The notes under the pieces were generated by a model. That model worked only from the letters and a program-made list of their open reading frames with translations, did no database searches and was not told the DNA's origin. Source: Streptomyces sp. NBC_00708 (GTDB lineage Bacteria; Actinomycetota; Actinomycetes; Streptomycetales; Streptomycetaceae). From it: 64,000 nt of DNA. Both the position numbers and the translations under genes were made by a program. Each line of letters begins with the position of its first letter. The first letter of the stretch is position 1. Of this stretch, positions 1 through 7,077 are shown piece after piece. Location: positions 992,001 to 1,056,000 of the forward strand of contig CP108997.1 in assembly GCA_036226585.1 (NCBI GenBank). Reading direction: 5' to 3'.

Positions 1-3000
1 CCTCCGCGGGCCGCGTGGTGCCGTCCGGGCCACCGCCCGTGCGGCCGGCCGGGCGGCCCGCCTCCGGGGCCAGCAGGCGCGGCCTCGGGTACAGCCGGTG
101 CAGCGCCCTGCTCGACGAACTGCGGGCCTGCGCTCCCGTCAGCCCCAGGACCAGCAGGGCCCCGTCCCCGGCCCGGACCGGGGGCCGCCCGGCCGCGGCG
201 ACGAACATCCGGGCGGACGGGGCGGTGGACAGCACCAGCCGGCCGACCGCCCGGACCGCGCGCCCGCCCGGACCCGGCAGCGCCGCGGCGCTCCACGGCA
301 CCGCGGCCAGGGCTCCGAGCGGCACCAGCACCAGCCTCGGCGGACCGTCGGCCCCGGCACCCCGCGCGTCCCGCGTCAGGGGCCCCACCACCGCCCGCCC
401 CGCCCAGTCGCACAGCTCGTCCAGACGGGCCCGCCAGGCGTGCTCGGCCGCTTCGGCCCGGGGCGCGGAGAGCAGCAGTTCCAGGGCGCCCGTGTAGGCG
501 TCCAGGGCGGCGGGGTCCGCCAGACCGGCCAGGGGAGTCCAGCGGACACCGCCGTCGCGCCGCACCCGTAACGCACCCCCGGAGACGGGCGAGTTCCGGG
601 TCGGCAGCAGGTAGACCAGCTCGTCGTTGCCGGTCCCGCGCAGCGCCGCCGCGATCTCCGCCACCGGAACCGTCCCCAGCAGGGTTTCCAGGGCGCCGTG
701 TTCCTCCAGCACCGCCCGCACCCGGGCACCGAGGCGCTCGGGCACCGGGTGTTCGGCGTACGAGTCCCAGGCGGCCCCGGACCCGTCGGGCGTCCCCTCC
801 GGCCGGTGCCCCGCCCTGTTCTGCCGGTGCGCGGCGTCCCGCCAGGCGCGCCACTCCCCCGCCAGGTCCGCGCGGCCGAGCCCGGTCAGGGTGCGCAGCA
901 CGTCGACGGTGGCCATCTCGGTGTGCAGGGCGAGCGCCCGGCCGCGCTCCAGGGTGCCGACGGCCTCCTCCAGGGCGCCGTCCTCGACGCACCAGCCGGC
1001 GACCTCGCGGGAGAGCGGCCCGGCCCGTTCCGCCGTCAGCACGGCGTCGGCGGCGGCCTCCTGCACGAGCACCCGGCGCGCCAGCAGGCCCAGGGCCTCC
1101 TGCCCGGTCCGGCGGGACCGCTCGCGCCCCTCCCTGCTCGCCGCGGCCGACGAGGTGCCGGGCCGGGAGGCCCGGACGAGCAGGTCACCGAGCCCGGCGG
1201 GGGCGGGGTCCACCGCCCGTTGCGCGCGGGCCAGTTGCATCCGCAGGTCCAGGGCGGGGGTGTCCACCGCGTCCGGCCGGGCGGCCACGGCCTCTTCCAT
1301 GCGCCGCAGCCGCCGGTCCCGGTCGCCCGGGACCTCCCCGCCGGGGGCGGTGCGCGCCGCCAGGGTCTCGGCGTAGAAGTGGACGGCGCGCACGGTGTCC
1401 CGGAACGGCGGGCGGGACGCCACATCGGGCCGTTCCACCAGCCGGCCGATGGCGTCGGCGTGCGCGCGGGCGGCACCCGGCGGGGCGGTCGGCGCCTGCG
1501 CCTCGGCCAAGCGGGCGATGTGCAGCAGCAGTTCCCGGCCGGCGCGCTGCGGGGAGCGCTCGTCGGTGCGGCTCAGGGACTCCGTCAACGCCGTGCCGGC
1601 CTCGGAGAGCAGCGCGTACCGCTCGTCGCCGGCGAGCCGGCCGTCGTCGGTGTAGGTGGCGGCCATCAGCAGCGACCAGCCCAGGGTGTGCTGGACCAGC
1701 GCCAGCAGTTCCGGGCTGTGGTCCTCGCGGGTGTCCGCCAGCCGCCGCGCCCGGTCCACGCACAGGCGCAGCAGCTGCCGGGTGCGGGCCGCGTGTCCGG
1801 CCCGGTCCTGGGCGGGGGTGGCCTCGTCCCCGGTGCCGGTGCAGTCCGCGTCGTCGGCCCCCGCGTGGTAGTGGAACGCGGTGTGCACCTGGGCGAACAC
1901 GGCGTCCAGGACCAGACGGTGCAGCGGGTCGGCGGGGTGCTGGGCCCGCGCCCGGCGCAGCATGGCGAGCGCGGACCGGATGTCGCTCAGCGAACCCTCG
2001 CCCGAGCCGCGCAGGGACAGGAGCTGTACGAGGGCGAGGTCGACCGGAGCCGTCAGCGGATGCCCCGGAGGCAACAGGGAACGGACGCCGTCGAGTTCGA
2101 GGACGACCGCCCCGATGTCGCGTTCCCGGGCCGACCAGGTCCCGATCACCTGGGTGCGGGCCAGGGCCCTGGCCGCCAGGGTCTCGGACCACTCCGGGGA
2201 ACCGGGGTCCATGATCCTGACGGCGTGCTCCAGCGCCGCGACCGCGTCCTGCGGACCGAGCCCGTCGACGCTCTCGCCCACCGTGATCGCCCGCAGCAGC
2301 TCGGCGCCGAACCGGGCGGCGGCCAGCGGGTCGTCGGGGGCGGCCTGCCACACGGCCCGGTGGGCCAGGGCGAGGTCCGCGGCGCCCGTGGCGCGGGCGG
2401 CGTCCCCGCCGGTGTGCACGTGGGTGGCCAGCGCGGCCCCGGCGGCCCGCAGCTGTGCCCGCTGCGCGTCGTCCAAGTGGCTGCCGGGGCGGGCCAGTTC
2501 CTCGGCGGCCACCCGGGCCGCCTCCGCCTCGCCGGGGCTGTCCCCGCCGTACTCCGCGACGCGCTGCGCGAGGACGACGTAGCGGTACCTCCACTCGTCG
2601 CGCCGGGCGTCCTCCTCCGGGAGCAGACGTAACGCGCGCCGCATGAGGTCCTGGTGGGCGATCCTGCTCCGCACGAAGCGCTCGGGGGCCTCCTGCGGCG
2701 GGATGCCGTCGCGCCGGCCGGCGAGCGTGCGGCGGACGTGGTCGGCCGACTCGTACACGAGATGGGTGAGTTCGAGGAGGGCGAGGTAGGTGTCCCGCAC
2801 CTCGTCGTCGCTCATGGGCGGTTCGACGAGCGGGCGGGCCTCGCGGAGCAGCCGGCGGCAGGGCCCCAGGCAGTCGGTGGCGCGCAGGAGCCAGGTGTCC
2901 AGCGTCCGTGCCTCGTCCGGCGGGGGCACGTCGCCGGCCGCGATGACCCCGGTGCAGGCGTCCGCCACCGCCTGCACCGTGTCGTACCAGTCGGTGAACT

Positions 3001-3133
3001 CCGTCGCCGGGTGCGCCTCGGCGTGCGCGCCCGGCCGAAGGAGGCGTTCGGCGTGGTCCCCGGCGGCGCGGAGGGCGGCCGCCAGCTCGCTCTCCCGGCC
3101 GCGCCCCCGCCCCGGGTGGGTGTAGTCGATCAC
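1..3133 (-). CDS. CHAT-domain protein with long helical N-terminus (C-terminus cut by window edge)
   Basis: The frame is open from the GTG at 3133 to the window edge (1044 codons, no stop), so the protein continues outside. Residues about 1-900 are Ala/Leu/Arg-rich helical sequence, TPR-like in character. From about residue 925 the sequence LVLVPLGALAAVPWSAAAL followed by a hydrophobic strand (ALLVLGL) matches the start of a CHAT domain, the caspase-like fold found with TPRs. The catalytic His and Cys would lie beyond the edge, so activity cannot be judged. The GTG overlaps the stop of the upstream membrane-protein gene (GTGA), so the two are probably translationally coupled. Family knowledge: CHAT proteins are often proteases or signalling scaffolds; the substrate is unknown. 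Confidence is high for the frame and good for the fold. Confidence 0.8.
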   Translation of the reverse strand, partial: MIDYTHPGRGRGRESELAAALRAAGDHAERLLRPGAHAEAHPATEFTDWYDTVQAVADACTGVIAAGDVPPPDEARTLDTWLLRATDCLGPCRRLLREARPLVEPPMSDDEVRDTYLALLELTHLVYESADHVRRTLAGRRDGIPPQEAPERFVRSRIAHQDLMRRALRLLPEEDARRDEWRYRYVVLAQRVAEYGGDSPGEAEAARVAAEELARPGSHLDDAQRAQLRAAGAALATHVHTGGDAARATGAADLALAHRAVWQAAPDDPLAAARFGAELLRAITVGESVDGLGPQDAVAALEHAVRIMDPGSPEWSETLAARALARTQVIGTWSARERDIGAVVLELDGVRSLLPPGHPLTAPVDLALVQLLSLRGSGEGSLSDIRSALAMLRRARAQHPADPLHRLVLDAVFAQVHTAFHYHAGADDADCTGTGDEATPAQDRAGHAARTRQLLRLCVDRARRLADTREDHSPELLALVQHTLGWSLLMAATYTDDGRLAGDERYALLSEAGTALTESLSRTDERSPQRAGRELLLHIARLAEAQAPTAPPGAARAHADAIGRLVERPDVASRPPFRDTVRAVHFYAETLAARTAPGGEVPGDRDRRLRRMEEAVAARPDAVDTPALDLRMQLARAQRAVDPAPAGLGDLLVRASRPGTSSAAASREGRERSRRTGQEALGLLARRVLVQEAAADAVLTAERAGPLSREVAGWCVEDGALEEAVGTLERGRALALHTEMATVDVLRTLTGLGRADLAGEWRAWRDAAHRQNRAGHRPEGTPDGSGAAWDSYAEHPVPERLGARVRAVLEEHGALETLLGTVPVAEIAAALRGTGNDELVYLLPTRNSPVSGGALRVRRDGGVRWTPLAGLADPAALDAYTGALELLLSAPRAEAAEHAWRARLDELCDWAGRAVVGPLTRDARGAGADGPPRLVLVPLGALAAVPWSAAALPGPGGRAVRAVGRLVLSTAPSARMFVAAAGRPPVRAGDGALLVLGLTGAQARSSSSRALHRLYPRPRLLAPEAGRPAGRTGGGPDGTTRPAE

Positions 3134-4092
3134 GGTTCCGGCTCCTCGGGCGGGCGCGCGAAGGTGACCTGCGGGGCGGAGTGGCCGGTGCGCCGGAGGT
3201 ACGCGGTGAACTCCTGGCCCGTCCGCCTCTCGTCCGCCGTGCCCTCCGGGAGCGGCCAGGCCGCCGCCGCGTAGAGCGCGTCCCGGTGGCGGAGCAGCGC
3301 CGCCTCCACGGTGTCCGCGTACTCGTCGACGCCGTCCCCCAGCCCGGCGAGCAGCAGCGCGCCGACCAGGGCGCCGGCGAGGGCGGCGAGTACGGCGGGC
3401 CAGAGGGCGACGCGGTCCAGGAGGGCGAGCGGCAGCGCGGTGACGACGGTGAGCGCCGCCCAGACCAGGTTGCGGGCCCGCCCCAGCACCTGGTCCGAGG
3501 CGCGTTCCAGGTCGCGCCGGGCGGGCTCGTCGAACAGTTGCTGGAGCAGCGGCCAGCAGAGCTGGGCGTCCAGCCGGTGGCGTCCCAGGATGCGTTCGCC
3601 CATGGCGGCGAAGCTGTCGCCGATCCTGGTCGGGGCCGTCAGCACGTCCTGCACCGGCCGCCGGAAGAGCTTGCGGCGCGCCTCGGCGGCGGCGCGGCCC
3701 GTCCACGGCTCCCCGGTCCGGGCGGTGAGCCGCCGCTTCGCCCGCACCCGCCCGGCGATCCGGCGGGCGACCAGGGCGGCGGCCGGTCCGCGTACGGGCA
3801 GCGCGGTACCGGAGAGCAGATGCACGAGCGGCCCCGCCAGGGCCGTCACCACGAGGGAGGCACCGCTCGCGGCGACGACGGCGAGCACCCCGAGGGCGGC
3901 GAGCGCCAGCGGCTCGCCGTGGCCGGCGTCGCAGACCACGGTGGTGGGGCCGGATGCCGGGCAGATGCCAGCGGGCGGTCGCCAGGGGCGCAGCAGCAGG
4001 ACGGCCACGGCGGTGAACGCGTAGGCACCGCCGCTGATCAGCGCCGTCCAGCGCTTCGCCGGCCCCGACGCCAGCGCCGAGATGATCCCCAT
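3130..4092 (-). CDS. Four-helix membrane protein coupled to the CHAT gene
   Basis: A 320-residue protein I do not recognise by name. It starts MGIISALASGPAKRW and has two hydrophobic segments near residues 15-35 and 60-95, a basic cytosolic stretch (about 105-200) rich in Arg, and a hydrophobic pair near 212-258. The C-terminal 60 residues are charged and soluble. A Cys pair (about residues 44 and 54) lies in the loop between the first helices and could form an external disulfide. Its stop overlaps the GTG of the CHAT-domain gene, so the two are one operon. A role as membrane anchor or partner for the CHAT protein is inference only. Confidence 0.75.
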   Translation of the reverse strand: MGIISALASGPAKRWTALISGGAYAFTAVAVLLLRPWRPPAGICPASGPTTVVCDAGHGEPLALAALGVLAVVAASGASLVVTALAGPLVHLLSGTALPVRGPAAALVARRIAGRVRAKRRLTARTGEPWTGRAAAEARRKLFRRPVQDVLTAPTRIGDSFAAMGERILGRHRLDAQLCWPLLQQLFDEPARRDLERASDQVLGRARNLVWAALTVVTALPLALLDRVALWPAVLAALAGALVGALLLAGLGDGVDEYADTVEAALLRHRDALYAAAAWPLPEGTADERRTGQEFTAYLRRTGHSAPQVTFARPPEEPEP

Positions 4093-4119
4093 GGCAGCCC
4101 TCCCGGTCTCCGCCCCGGC

Positions 4120-4431
4120 TCAGCCCTGCGGGTTCCGCCGCCGGTAGACCAGTTCCGCGCCGCACGCGCACAGGAACTCGCCGTCCTGGGGGAAGTCCAT
4201 GCTGCCCGGCTTGTCGGTGGTGCAGGGCGGGGTCTCCCCCGGTTCGCGGGAGCACTGCCAGCTGAAGGAGGCGACACCCAGCGCCTGCGCCGGCGGGGCG
4301 AGGGCGAGGTGACCGTCGGCCGCCTCGACGTCCAGCGGCTCGTCGCCGCCGAACCAGTCGTCGGCGTCCTCGTCGTGGTCGCGCCGCACCATCCGACCCC
4401 CCGGGCTCACGGCCGTATGTCGTCCCGCCAC
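4120..4431 (-). CDS. Small Cys-rich protein, possible zinc ribbon
   Basis: About 103 residues, function unknown. The C-terminal half carries four cysteines: one in WQC, one in PPCTT and a CAC pair before a basic RRR tail. This pattern is compatible with a single bound zinc ion. The N-terminal half is acidic (DHDEDADDWFGGDE). The first start is a GTG at 4431. An ATG at 4392 preceded closely by GGGGGG is an equally good start and would give about 90 residues. The gene sits 27 bases upstream of the four-helix membrane protein on the same strand and is probably the first gene of that operon. Confidence 0.6.
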   Translation of the reverse strand: MAGRHTAVSPGGRMVRRDHDEDADDWFGGDEPLDVEAADGHLALAPPAQALGVASFSWQCSREPGETPPCTTDKPGSMDFPQDGEFLCACGAELVYRRRNPQG

Positions 4432-4559
4432 GACTGTAGCCCGGAGGCCGGAGCACGGTCCGGTGAAGCGGAGGATTCACCGGAAAGGCAGTCACCAGCC
4501 GTGCGGGGCAGTGGACTTCACCGCCCCACACGGGTCCGGGCCGGGGACGAGCGGCGGGC

Positions 4560-5912
4560 TCAGACCAGCCCGAAGGACCGCAGCGCCCACCGCTGCGCCG
4601 GGGTCGGGCGGGCCGGCCAGTAGACGTAACAGACCCCGCCCGTCCCGCTCTTGACGTTGCCGTTCGCGTCGTACCGCTTCGTCCGCAGCCAGATCGTCTC
4701 CCACTCGTGGCGCTTGTAGACGTGACGGACCGCGTCGTCGTTCGGGGAGGCGGGGTCGTTGGCGATGACGTCGCCGTCCGCGGTGAAGCCGATGACCGTC
4801 ATCAGATGGCCGGAGGTGCCGTAGCCCGCGCCGGTCAGCTCCTCCTTGAGGAAGGACTGCGAGGTGATGACCGGGATGCCCGCGCGGACCAGGGTCTCCA
4901 CGTCGTTCAGGGAGCCGAGCCGGGTGACGGCGGCGCTCATGTCGCGGTACGTGGCCGCGTAGGCGGCGTTGAACGGCCAGTTGCCGCAGCCCTCGTACTG
5001 GTTGTCGTACGTGAAGCGCGCCGCGTGGCAGACCTGGGGATCCTGTATGCCGGGCTCGACCCAGGCGAGGTCGTCGGCGGAGGGCTTGCGGCCCCAGTAC
5101 TCGATGATCATCTGCGAGGAGGTCGGGCTGCACCACGCCTCGCCGCCGTTGTCGTACTCGGGGTACTGGCCGACGTGGAGGTTCTGCGAGTAGCGCGGCA
5201 CCGGCAGTTCGCGGACCAGGCCCGGGGTGCTGGCGGGCACCGTGAAGCGGTCGGGGATGTCCGAGGCCATCGCGCCCACCCGCCACACCGTCGGGGTGAG
5301 CCGGGTGCCCGGGGTGCGGTACAGGGTCAGCCGGAGGCGGTACGAGACCAGGCGCAGGCCGCTCGCGGCGTCGTCCACCGAGAAGGTGTCCGTCCAGATG
5401 GAGCTCTTGCCGTCGCTCTGGTCGTCCACCGAGGTACGGCGGATGTCCCCGTCACCGGCGGCCCAGCGGCCCATCACGTACCAGGGGGTCTCGGTGCCGT
5501 CGGAGTAGCTGCCGCGCAGTTCGGTCTGGATCCAGGTGCCGGCCGGGGTGTCCGCGTTCCAGGAGGCGATGACCTCGGTGGCGGGGACGGAGGAGCGGTG
5601 GACCGGTGAGGTCCAGATCGCGTACTCCCACGCGGCGGTGGTGCCGGTGTGCGGGTCGGTGTAGTCCGTACGGCCCAGCGGGTGGGCGATGGCGAGGCCC
5701 GCGCGGAGGCCGGCGACCGCGCGCGTCCCCTCGTTCCGGCCGAAACGCCAGTCGGGGTACGTGGTCCAGGCATGGTTGTCCACGGAGGGCGGCGCGGGCC
5801 TGTCGCGGCGCGGGGCGGCGGACGCGGAGGCGGCGGACGACAGTGCTCCGGCGCCGGCGGCAGCGGCGATGGCGGCGGCGAGCACGGTACGGCGTGAGGT
5901 GGGACTGGGCAT
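4560..5912 (-). CDS. Secreted C39-family peptidase (Tat signal)
   Basis: A 450-residue protein starting at the ATG at 5912, chosen because a twin-arginine signal follows at once (SRRTVLAA, then an Ala-rich hydrophobic core and an ASASA-type cleavage site near residue 32). A longer frame upstream lacks this logic. The C-terminal half is a papain-like C39 domain: Cys261 in GEAWCSPTS, His369 in TSGHLMTV and Asp386 in ANDPAS form a complete predicted triad. The middle region (about 70-230) looks like a beta-rich domain. Family knowledge: stand-alone C39-like_2 exported peptidases are common in Streptomyces; substrates are mostly unknown. It is divergent from the P-loop kinase at 6101. Confidence 0.88.
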   Translation of the reverse strand: MPSPTSRRTVLAAAIAAAAGAGALSSAASASAAPRRDRPAPPSVDNHAWTTYPDWRFGRNEGTRAVAGLRAGLAIAHPLGRTDYTDPHTGTTAAWEYAIWTSPVHRSSVPATEVIASWNADTPAGTWIQTELRGSYSDGTETPWYVMGRWAAGDGDIRRTSVDDQSDGKSSIWTDTFSVDDAASGLRLVSYRLRLTLYRTPGTRLTPTVWRVGAMASDIPDRFTVPASTPGLVRELPVPRYSQNLHVGQYPEYDNGGEAWCSPTSSQMIIEYWGRKPSADDLAWVEPGIQDPQVCHAARFTYDNQYEGCGNWPFNAAYAATYRDMSAAVTRLGSLNDVETLVRAGIPVITSQSFLKEELTGAGYGTSGHLMTVIGFTADGDVIANDPASPNDDAVRHVYKRHEWETIWLRTKRYDANGNVKSGTGGVCYVYWPARPTPAQRWALRSFGLV

Positions 5913-6019
5913 GGGCGAGACCCCCGGTCGTCGGCGGAATGGGGCTGCGGTGCACGACAGTGCGCCAACTATCGCGGTTCGCGTCCCCGTTCGGCCAGCG
6001 ATTCGGCCCGTGCCGATCA

Positions 6020-6039
6020 ACCAATATTGGTCTCTACCA
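6020..6039. promoter_or_regulatory. AT-rich palindrome with overlapping DasR-like site
   Basis: ACCAATATTGGT (6020-6031) is a perfect 12-base palindrome, unusual in such GC-rich DNA. It overlaps TGGTCTCTACCA (6028-6039), which matches 10 of 12 bases of the dre consensus TGGTCTAGACCA bound by DasR. The site lies between the divergent C39 peptidase and P-loop kinase starts. Its role as an operator is inferred. Confidence 0.4.
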
Positions 6040-6100
6040 CTGGCGTGACCTGCGGCTGGTCCGAACGGCCCAGCGCGCACCCGGCTCGTAGGCTGGGCCC

Positions 6101-6685
6101 ATGGACGACCTCGCTTCCCCTGCCGCCCGGCTGCGCGCTCTCGCGCCGTCCTGCGGCCCGGTGCGGCTGATCGCCGTCGACGGGCACGCGGGATCGGGCA
6201 AGAGCACCTTCGCCGGGCGGCTCGCGACGGCGCTCGGCGGGGCGCCCGTGCTGCACCTGGACGACCTGGCGACGCACGAGGAGCTGTTCGCCTGGACGGA
6301 CCGGCTGCGCGAGCAGGTGACGGGGCCGCTCTCGCGCGGCGAGCCCGCGCGGTACGCCCCGTACGACTGGACGGAGCGGGCCTTCGGACCGGTCAGGACC
6401 CTGGAGCCCGCCCCCGTGATCCTGATCGAGGGGGTCGGTGCCGGCCGGCGCTCCCTGCGGCCCCTGCTGGCCCGGCTGCTGTGGATGGATCTCGGGGCCG
6501 AGGAGTCCTGGGAACGGGGCCGCAGGCGCGACGGGCCCGCGCTGCGCTCGTTCTGGGACGGCTGGACCGCGGCCGAGACGGCCCACTTCTCGGCCGACCC
6601 GTCCCGCCCCTGGGCGGATGCTCTGGTACGGCAGTTGCCTGTGGGGTACGAGTGGCGGAAGGGACCCGTACGGGAGCGGTGCTGA
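6101..6685 (+). CDS. Uridine kinase-like P-loop protein
   Basis: A 194-residue cytosolic protein. The N-terminus carries a Walker A loop, GHAGSGKST, at about residues 28-36, followed by a strand and an LDD motif typical of the uridine/phosphoribulokinase-like NMP kinase fold. A second hydrophobic strand ending VILIEGVGAG is the usual acidic-Gly strand of this family. It is shorter than true uridine kinase, and the nucleoside substrate cannot be told from sequence. It lies alone between the C39 peptidase (divergent) and a long intergenic region. The start ATG at 6101 is the first in frame with this N-terminus. Confidence 0.8.
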   Translation: MDDLASPAARLRALAPSCGPVRLIAVDGHAGSGKSTFAGRLATALGGAPVLHLDDLATHEELFAWTDRLREQVTGPLSRGEPARYAPYDWTERAFGPVRTLEPAPVILIEGVGAGRRSLRPLLARLLWMDLGAEESWERGRRRDGPALRSFWDGWTAAETAHFSADPSRPWADALVRQLPVGYEWRKGPVRERC

Positions 6686-6766
6686 ACCGTTCCGTCACCG
6701 GGTGTGACCGGCTCGCGTCTCCGTACTGAGCAACCGGAAATCGACTCGCGAGTACCTCAACTCCGC

Positions 6767-6796
6767 TTGACCGGGGGGCGGTACAGGTCTTACGTT
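6767..6796 (+). promoter_or_regulatory. Promoter for candidate small RNA
   Basis: TTGACC (6767-6772) and TACGTT (6791-6796) are separated by 18 bases, a good housekeeping-sigma arrangement. A perfect palindrome ACTCGCGAGT at 6744-6753 lies just upstream and may bind a regulator. The predicted transcription start is near 6803. No open reading frame begins at a suitable distance, so the product is likely an RNA. Confidence 0.55.
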
Positions 6797-6802
6797 CTCA
6801 AT

Positions 6803-6870
6803 GTGCGGCTTTTCGGAGCCCCCACAGACGCGAAGCCCCCGGTTGTTCCCCCGTGATCGGGGGCTTCGTC
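6803..6870 (+). ncRNA. Candidate small RNA with two hairpins
   Basis: About 68 bases from the predicted start can fold into two hairpins. The first pairs TGTG/CACA and GGCT/AGCC. The second is an 11-base perfect stem, CGAAGCCCCCG (6831-6841) with CGGGGGCTTCG (6858-6868), around a 16-base loop containing CCCCC. The second hairpin could serve as terminator. The C-rich loop recalls the actinobacterial 6C RNAs, but the first hairpin does not fit that class. A plain leader or terminator for the downstream ATPase gene is the alternative. An equivalent RNA may already be catalogued in other Streptomyces; I cannot check. Confidence 0.5.
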
Positions 6871-7077
6871 CTGTGCTCCCCGCACCTCTCCGACCCTCCC
6901 GATCTCACCCTGGGTCACGACGCGTCCTGGGCCTGCGGCACCCTTCGTCGGATACGCACCGCACAGGTACGATGCCTCTCGGTGCGGTCAATTCCCGTCC
7001 ACGGCACAGCGATTCGGCGCGCCTCGGCGGGCTTTCGGGCGGCGGGACATCCTGGGGGCACGTTTGTGGGGGACCTG

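Noticed and set aside
698..2632. A 644-codon open frame opposite the CHAT gene
   Set aside because: The minus-strand frame starting at 3133 is open throughout and has a CHAT motif; this one has none.
6803..6870. tRNA or rRNA
   Set aside because: No cloverleaf, TTCGA arm or CCA end; the fold is two simple hairpins. I found no tRNA in the whole window.
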